DNA from: Pseudomonadota bacterium
GTDB lineage: Bacteria; Pseudomonadota; Gammaproteobacteria; JAKAQQ01
Assembly (NCBI GenBank): GCA_021828425.1
Contig: JAKARN010000049.1
Location: forward strand, 1-8,807
Length of the DNA: 8,807 bases
Direction of reading: 5' to 3'
Position numbers and translations under genes: made by a program
Shown: positions 5,905 to 8,807 of the stretch, one piece after another
How positions within the stretch are numbered: the first letter of the stretch is position 1
Layout: every line of letters starts with the position of its first letter
Notes under the pieces: generated by a model
What the model saw: the letters and a program-made list of their open reading frames with translations, nothing else
What the model was told of the DNA's origin: nothing
Database searches by the model: none

Positions 5905-5932
5905 CTGTCCCACAAAGGGTAAGTTCTGAAAC
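5905..5932 (+). repeat. Imperfect direct repeat, far copy
   Basis: Begins CTGTCCCAC and ends TTCTGAAAC; partner of 5156-5184 (23 matching positions). It lies in the 200-base gap between the parDE operator and the VapC remnant, a gap in which no gene was recognised. Confidence 0.5.
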
Positions 5933-6006
5933 GTCGTCCTGCCCCGCCGAAATCAAGGGCTTGCAAGTTTCATGAGTCAGTTTCATATTTATTGGGCATG
6001 AAATAA

Positions 6007-6411
6007 GGCTACGCCCGGGATGCCGCATCGCCCGGCAAGCAAACCATCGCGGCACGATGGATGGCTTACTTGTGGCATCAAGGCCTGGGCCGGCTGAGCT
6101 TCCAGGTCCTCCAGGAATTCTATGGGAATGCAACCCAGAAGCTTCGGCCGGGCTTGCCGGCCGACGAGGCCCGGCGCGACGTACAGGCTCTTTTCGCCTG
6201 GCATCCCGTCAAGACCGGCCCGGCCTTGATCAAAGCCGCCTGGAACATCATGGACCGGTTCGGTTGTTCCTGGTGGGATGCGCAGATCGTGGCGGCGGCA
6301 CGGCTTTCCGAGTGCACACAGCTGCTCAGCGAGGACCTGCAGCACGGACTCGTCGTGGACGGAACCGTCATCCTCAATCCCTTTGCCTCCGGCCAGCCAT
6401 TCCCGGAGTGA
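6007..6411 (+). pseudogene. VapC-type PIN-domain toxin lacking its N-terminus
   Basis: PIN-domain ribonucleases use about four acidic residues. The frame opens after TAA 6004-6006 and reads GYARDAASPGKQTIAARWMA, which fits the VapC segment just after the 'DTNVLVYARD' motif. It continues with LSFQVLQEFYGNATQKLRPG (second acidic motif), WWDAQIVAAARLSECTQLLS (third acidic motif), SEDLQHG (fourth) and ends VILNPFASGQPFPE. The start and the first catalytic motif (D-T-N) are missing, replaced by unrelated sequence with a stop. Translation from ATG 6061 would give 116 residues without the first catalytic Asp, so toxicity is unlikely. No VapB antitoxin lies upstream. The rest of the frame is undamaged, suggesting a recent 5' deletion. 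Confidence 0.8.
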
Positions 6412-6431
6412 GGCCGGTCCCGCCGATTCCC

Positions 6432-6605
6432 CTAAATCGACAGTTCCGTCACTGGCTGGAACGAAAACATGGGGGCCTCGACCTGATGCGGGTTTAGATC
6501 GACCTGCGCGTCGAGCAGCGTACCGACCCGCTCTGCGGCATCCACCACGGAATGCCGCCGGCCCAGTCCATGCGCAAATCGCTTGGCGCTGTATCCGGTT
6601 ATCAA
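6432..6605 (-). pseudogene. N-terminal fragment of SNF2/HepA-type helicase
   Basis: On the minus strand, from TTG 6605, the frame reads LITGYSAKRFAHGLGRRHSV, then VDAAERVGTLLDAQVDLNPH and QVEAPMFSFQ, stopping at TAG 6432-6434. 'LLDAQVDLNPHQVEAALFAF' is the characteristic start of a large DEAD/SNF2 helicase family found in defence islands, just before the 'GALLADEVGLGKTIEA' Walker A region. Here homology fades after about 50 residues and the rest of the roughly 1000-residue enzyme is gone. The start overlaps the stop of the excisionase-like remnant (TTGA), indicating an old two-gene operon. Its 3' break lies about 20 bases from the VapC stop. Assignment is by motif memory over a short stretch, but the motif is distinctive. 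Confidence 0.72.
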
Positions 6606-6774
6606 GACTTGCCGTCCCTTCTTCGCTCCTCGACCCTACGGGTCATCCAGTTGGCGGACTTCTGGCATGGAAACCGCCAAGAACCACCAACCTTGAAACC
6701 GGCAGGCTGCCTTCCGCAGCACGCTTGCAGGCCGTTTTTATGTTGATCTTGAGAAGTTCAGGCACGTCCCGAAA
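6602..6774 (-). pseudogene. Frameshifted excisionase-family HTH protein
   Basis: On the minus strand one frame reads FRDVPELLKINIKTACKRAA and EGSLP, matching the MerR/excisionase-like HTH ('EVAEYLKINEKTVYKLAAEGKLP'). The next frame continues KVGGSWRFPCQKSANWMTRR and VEERRRDGKS, ending at TGA 6604-6602, matching the 'FKVGGSWRFRKSDIDAWI' half of the same domain. Adding one G near 6699-6702 joins them as LPGFKVGGSWRF, so a single-base deletion broke the gene. The N-terminal few residues and start are lost at about 6774, where the recombinase fragment begins on the other strand. It lay directly upstream of the helicase fragment and probably acted as its DNA-binding regulator (inference). Confidence 0.68.
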
Positions 6775-7185
6775 GACAAGACGCCCTTTCTCTCGGTTGA
6801 CGAGGCGTGCGCTGCCCGATCGCATCGTGGTGGTCCGCGCCGCGAGGGCGCTGCAAGACGATGCGCACCGAGAGCGCCGCAGCCGGAGAACCGGTCGTGA
6901 CCGGGTTGCGCGACCGGGCATTGATCGGGGTCATGGTCTACACCTTCGCGCGCGTGGACGCCGTGCTCCAGATGAAGGTGCGGGACTGTTTCGTGCGGGG
7001 ACGTCGCGGCTGGGTCCGTCTGCACGAAAAAGGGGGCAAGGAACACGAGGACCCCGGCCAGCACAAGCTGGAGCAGTGCCTGGATGAATACCTCGCCGGC
7101 GCCCCGGACGGGCCCTTGGTTCCGGACGGCGGCCGACAAAACCGGCGCTCTCACCGGAAACGCCCCGTGGCCACAGGATGCCACC
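6775..7185 (+). pseudogene. Tyrosine recombinase/integrase remnant, frameshifted and truncated
   Basis: Pieces in three successive frame segments match one integrase. DKTPFLSVDEA (from 6775) is the usual 'KTPVLSADEA' start of the catalytic domain. Next come VVTGLRDRALIGVMVYTFAR and VDAVLQMKVRDCFVRGRRGW, then VRLHEKGGKEHEDPGQHKLE and QCLDEYLAGAPDGPL, carrying the first catalytic Arg (in TFAR) and the beta-hairpin Lys region. After one base is removed at GG 7118-7119, FRTAADKTGALTGNAPWPQD follows in frame. The H-x-x-R box and nucleophilic Tyr never appear and homology ends near 7185, so the enzyme is dead. The first shift lies at about 6815-6870. It is the only mobility gene in the window and may mark an integrated element whose other end is lost. 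Confidence 0.8.
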
Positions 7186-7349
7186 TGTCGCGGCCTGCAT
7201 TTGAAACCGGACGTGCTCGCAATCGAGGGCTTTTTCGGCTCAAATTATCTGCGAGTCACCGACCGCCCGATTCACGGAAATTCGGTCGGGACATGCCCGC
7301 GATGCGGTTTCCCTGCCTGCTGCTATTCGGGGTAGACCCATCACTCGGG
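7186..7349. other. Unassigned gap between recombinase and PIN remnants
   Basis: No gene recognised. Two small dyads occur: CCGACCG (7259-7265) with CGGTCGG (7283-7289), and GACCC (7335-7339) with GGGTC (7347-7351). Neither has a T-tract, so no terminator is called. One open frame contains CPRCGFPAC, a possible zinc-ribbon fragment, too short to assign. Confidence 0.3.
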
Positions 7350-7490
7350 TCACCCGCGGCTATCTGGATCTCGCCGTGCTTCCCATGGATTGATGACGGG
7401 CACACCGGCCGCCCCATAGGGGGCTCTGTCGCGTGACGCCACGATGAAACCCCTCGAAACCGCCATCGCAGCGATGTCGCCGTCGGGTGT
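7350..7490 (-). pseudogene. FitB-type PIN toxin, C-terminal remnant
   Basis: On the minus strand from about 7490 the frame reads PTPDGDIAAMAVSRGFIVAS, then RDRAPYGAAGVPVINPWEA, ending at TGA 7350-7352. This matches the end of FitB/VapC PIN toxins ('PDAQIAAIA...GF.VATRN..DF...GVPVINPW'), including the third acidic position in P-D-G-D and the INPW terminus. All upstream PIN sequence is missing: from about 7515 the DNA instead encodes a different PIN family on the other strand. Without the first two acidic motifs it cannot be active. No FitA/VapB antitoxin is nearby. Confidence 0.72.
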
Positions 7491-7518
7491 TGGAAATCCT
7501 CGCCCGCCCGTCCTGGCC

Positions 7519-7707
7519 GTCACGGCCAGTTCGGCACTATTTCTGGAGTACGAGGCGGTACTGGCCAGACCGGAGCAGCGAGCCGCCTCCGGCCTGTCCA
7601 TTGGAGATGCAACAAGGTTCCTGAGTGCCTTTGCTGGATTCTGTAAACCGCTGGAGATTCATTTCCATTGGCGACCGCCACTGAATGACCCAGGTGATGA
7701 GATGGTC
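7519..7707 (+). pseudogene. PIN_3-family putative toxin, central fragment
   Basis: From about 7519 the frame reads VTASSALFLEYEAVLARPEQ, then GLSIGDATRFLSAFAGFC and KPLEIHFHWRPPLNDPGDEM. This follows the 'putative toxin, PIN family' group (S-x-A-L-x-x-E-Y-E-x-V-L ... F-L-W-R-P-x-L-x-D-P-x-D-E-M-V), with the second acidic motif in LEYE and the third in DPGDEM. The N-terminus (D-T-N motif) and the last strand are missing. Homology stops at about 7707, exactly at the stop codon of the convergent nucleotidyltransferase gene. The open frame runs from ATG 7444 to 7899, but its ends are antisense to the FitB tail and the nucleotidyltransferase, so the 151-residue frame is not a real protein. Confidence 0.72.
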
Positions 7708-8278
7708 AGCGGTCGAGATCGCCCAACTTCGAACGCTGGTCTCGCAAGCGGCTGGAAGCCAGATACTCGTCGAGCGTTTCCAGAACCCGGTACTCTTTGG
7801 CTATTTCCCGTATGGACTGGATCTTTCCCGGGTAAGCCAGGGCCAGTCTGGCGATATCCAGGAGATCCTGGGGGCCTCCGGCTCCACACTTCAGCCTGAC
7901 GAGATCGTCGAAACCGACCACCCTCACGCGATTGTCGGGGGTGGACACTCCGTTTTCGATCTGGATTCCGTGCAGGCACGGCACAATCTGGAATGGCACC
8001 CTCCGTCCGTCCCCTGCCGGGATCCGGCCGTGGATCACCCAAGGAACAGGGTCATCCGGATCTCCAGTCTCAAGATCCACAGAAACGCCGATATTCTTGA
8101 ACAACTCAACAATCGTGGAGGGCCGCAAGGTCGATGCAAAATCGATGTCTTGGGTCATCCTGTCCACCCCCCACATGCCAAGGGCTGCCCCCCCGATCAA
8201 CAGGGACTCGCCCCCGAGCACACGCTGGATGGCGACAGCCGCTTCCAGCAACGTTGGGGATCGATTGCCGGGATTCAT
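7706..8278 (-). CDS. AbiEii-like nucleotidyltransferase, putative toxin or regulator
   Basis: The product has 190 residues. The nucleotidyltransferase signature SLLIGGAALGMWGVDRMTQD then IDF (26-47) gives the GG motif (Gly29-Gly30) and the metal-binding pair Asp44 and Asp46. The later KCGAGGPQDLLDIARL segment (130-145) is the 'K..AGGPQDL.D...L' helix shared with AbiEii/MNT proteins. AbiEii-type enzymes can act as toxins by transferring nucleotides to tRNA or other targets. The expected third carboxylate is not obvious; VPFQIV (94-99) sits where 'VDV/VDL' is usual, so Gln97 may replace Asp. The ATG at 8278 overlaps the stop of the 68-residue gene (ATGA), so the two are translated as a pair. 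The gene looks intact and ends at the break in the PIN_3 fragment. Confidence 0.85.
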   Translation of the reverse strand: MNPGNRSPTLLEAAVAIQRVLGGESLLIGGAALGMWGVDRMTQDIDFASTLRPSTIVELFKNIGVSVDLETGDPDDPVPWVIHGRIPAGDGRRVPFQIVPCLHGIQIENGVSTPDNRVRVVGFDDLVRLKCGAGGPQDLLDIARLALAYPGKIQSIREIAKEYRVLETLDEYLASSRLRDQRSKLGDLDR

Positions 8279-8481
8279 GAATTTCCTGCCTGTCCGCGAA
8301 GCACCCCAAAAAAGCGAGGATCGTGTCGGGCCTCGAAAAGAACATCCAGGGCGACCAGGTTTTCCAGAAGCGCATCCCCCCGGGTTTGCCCGGATGTTTG
8401 ATTACAGACCCGGATGGGATTGCCATGGCGATCCTCCAATTCCAAGCCGGTGCGCTCCAGGTCTATGGTTGCTGGACTCAT
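8275..8481 (-). CDS. 68-residue hypothetical partner of the nucleotidyltransferase
   Basis: I do not recognise the family. From ATG 8481 the product is 68 residues: MSPATIDLERTGLELEDRHG, an Ile-Arg-Val-Cys-Asn stretch, and a C-terminal DALLENLVALDVLFEARHD followed by PRFFGVLRGQ. It looks soluble and mixed-charge, with a predicted amphipathic helix at about 36-51. The stop shares four bases with the nucleotidyltransferase start (ATGA), strong evidence of an operon and of a stoichiometric or functional link. A small first gene coupled to a nucleotidyltransferase fits an antitoxin role (inference). No strong Shine-Dalgarno is seen before the ATG. A -10-like TATGAT lies on the minus strand at 8520-8515, without a matching -35. 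Confidence 0.65.
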   Translation of the reverse strand: MSPATIDLERTGLELEDRHGNPIRVCNQTSGQTRGDALLENLVALDVLFEARHDPRFFGVLRGQAGNS

Positions 8482-8807
8482 TTTTGGCCAGCCCGAGTGG
8501 ACAATGGGGCTTCAATCATAATCCCAAGCGATGTGCATCGGGGTGTCCCCAGGTTCCGGTCGGTGTCGGAGGTTTGATGCTCCCAAACGGGATCGATCGA
8601 GTTCCCGAGACGACTTCGCTGCCCGGTCGGCGACCTCAAGCCCGTCGCGGGCGCCGTGGATGGCGACCTCGTCCACAAGATGAATGGCACAACGGGTCGG
8701 CGGGATCTTGGGCTTTCCAGCCCCCCCGGCCCGGGATGCACTTCACCCCCAGCGCGTCCCCGCCTCCGGTCCGATACATCGCCAACCCATTGTGGATGCA
8801 GATCGGA
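8482..8807. other. 326 bases with no assignable gene
   Basis: The segment up to the window edge has several overlapping open stretches but no family I recognise. On the minus strand one frame, open from about 8740 and stopping at TGA 8512-8514, reads CAIHLVDEVAIHGARDGLEV, then ADRAAKSS, and ends PMHIAWDYD. It has regular composition and could be the 3' end of a frameshifted or truncated gene. Another minus frame at the edge contains MYRTGGGDALGVKCIP. Neither has a convincing start. It probably also holds the promoter of the 68-residue gene. Confidence 0.3.

Noticed and set aside
6278..7087. 269-residue plus-strand open frame
   Set aside because: Runs out of frame through the VapC, helicase, HTH and recombinase remnants; its length is due to GC bias.
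7685..8401. 238-residue plus-strand open frame
   Set aside because: Antisense to the nucleotidyltransferase and its partner, which have recognisable motifs and an ATGA overlap.

Overview
This window comes from the chromosome of a GC-rich bacterium, most likely a proteobacterium. Support for that is the dense two-strand gene packing, GC-biased codons, an enteric-style OtsA trehalose-phosphate synthase, and many proteobacterial toxin-antitoxin families. I cannot name the genus. No rRNA, tRNA, CRISPR array or complete insertion sequence was seen.

Layout. Bases 1-2476 are an ordinary, well-kept core segment: the 3' end of otsA (its first residues lie outside the window), followed 7 bases later by an MscS-family mechanosensitive channel gene. 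Together they suggest an osmotic-stress pair, one gene making the compatible solute trehalose and the other releasing solutes on down-shock. From about 2480 onward the window is an accessory region of intact small modules set among gene fragments. Bases 2528-3645 hold an intact hicAB module between two 94-bp near-identical direct repeats. The repeats are the 3' ends of two broken brnA-type antitoxin genes, and the second lies beside a broken brnT toxin tail. Bases 3614-4880 (minus strand) hold an unknown exported or membrane-anchored protein gene, followed by a second signal-peptide gene that has lost its body. Bases 5156-5932 hold an intact parDE-type module with a promoter-spanning inverted repeat and imperfect 28-29 bp direct repeats on both sides.

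Bases 6007-7707 are a gene graveyard. In order they hold a VapC-type PIN toxin without its N-terminus, the first 57 codons of an SNF2/HepA-type helicase, a frameshifted excisionase-like HTH gene just upstream of that helicase, a frameshifted and truncated tyrosine recombinase, the C-terminal tail of a FitB-type PIN toxin, and the middle of a second PIN family on the opposite strand. Bases 7706-8481 are an intact, translationally coupled pair: a 68-residue unknown protein and an AbiEii-like nucleotidyltransferase. This pair is the best candidate for a little-described two-gene toxin-antitoxin or defence module. Bases 8482-8807 hold no gene I can identify.

Overall this looks like a turnover hotspot for defence and addiction modules, downstream of a conserved osmotic-stress locus. 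Three small modules (hicAB, parDE, 68-aa/nucleotidyltransferase) appear intact. At least eight other genes of the same functional class survive only as pieces, and several pieces can be read back to family motifs by undoing a single-base indel.
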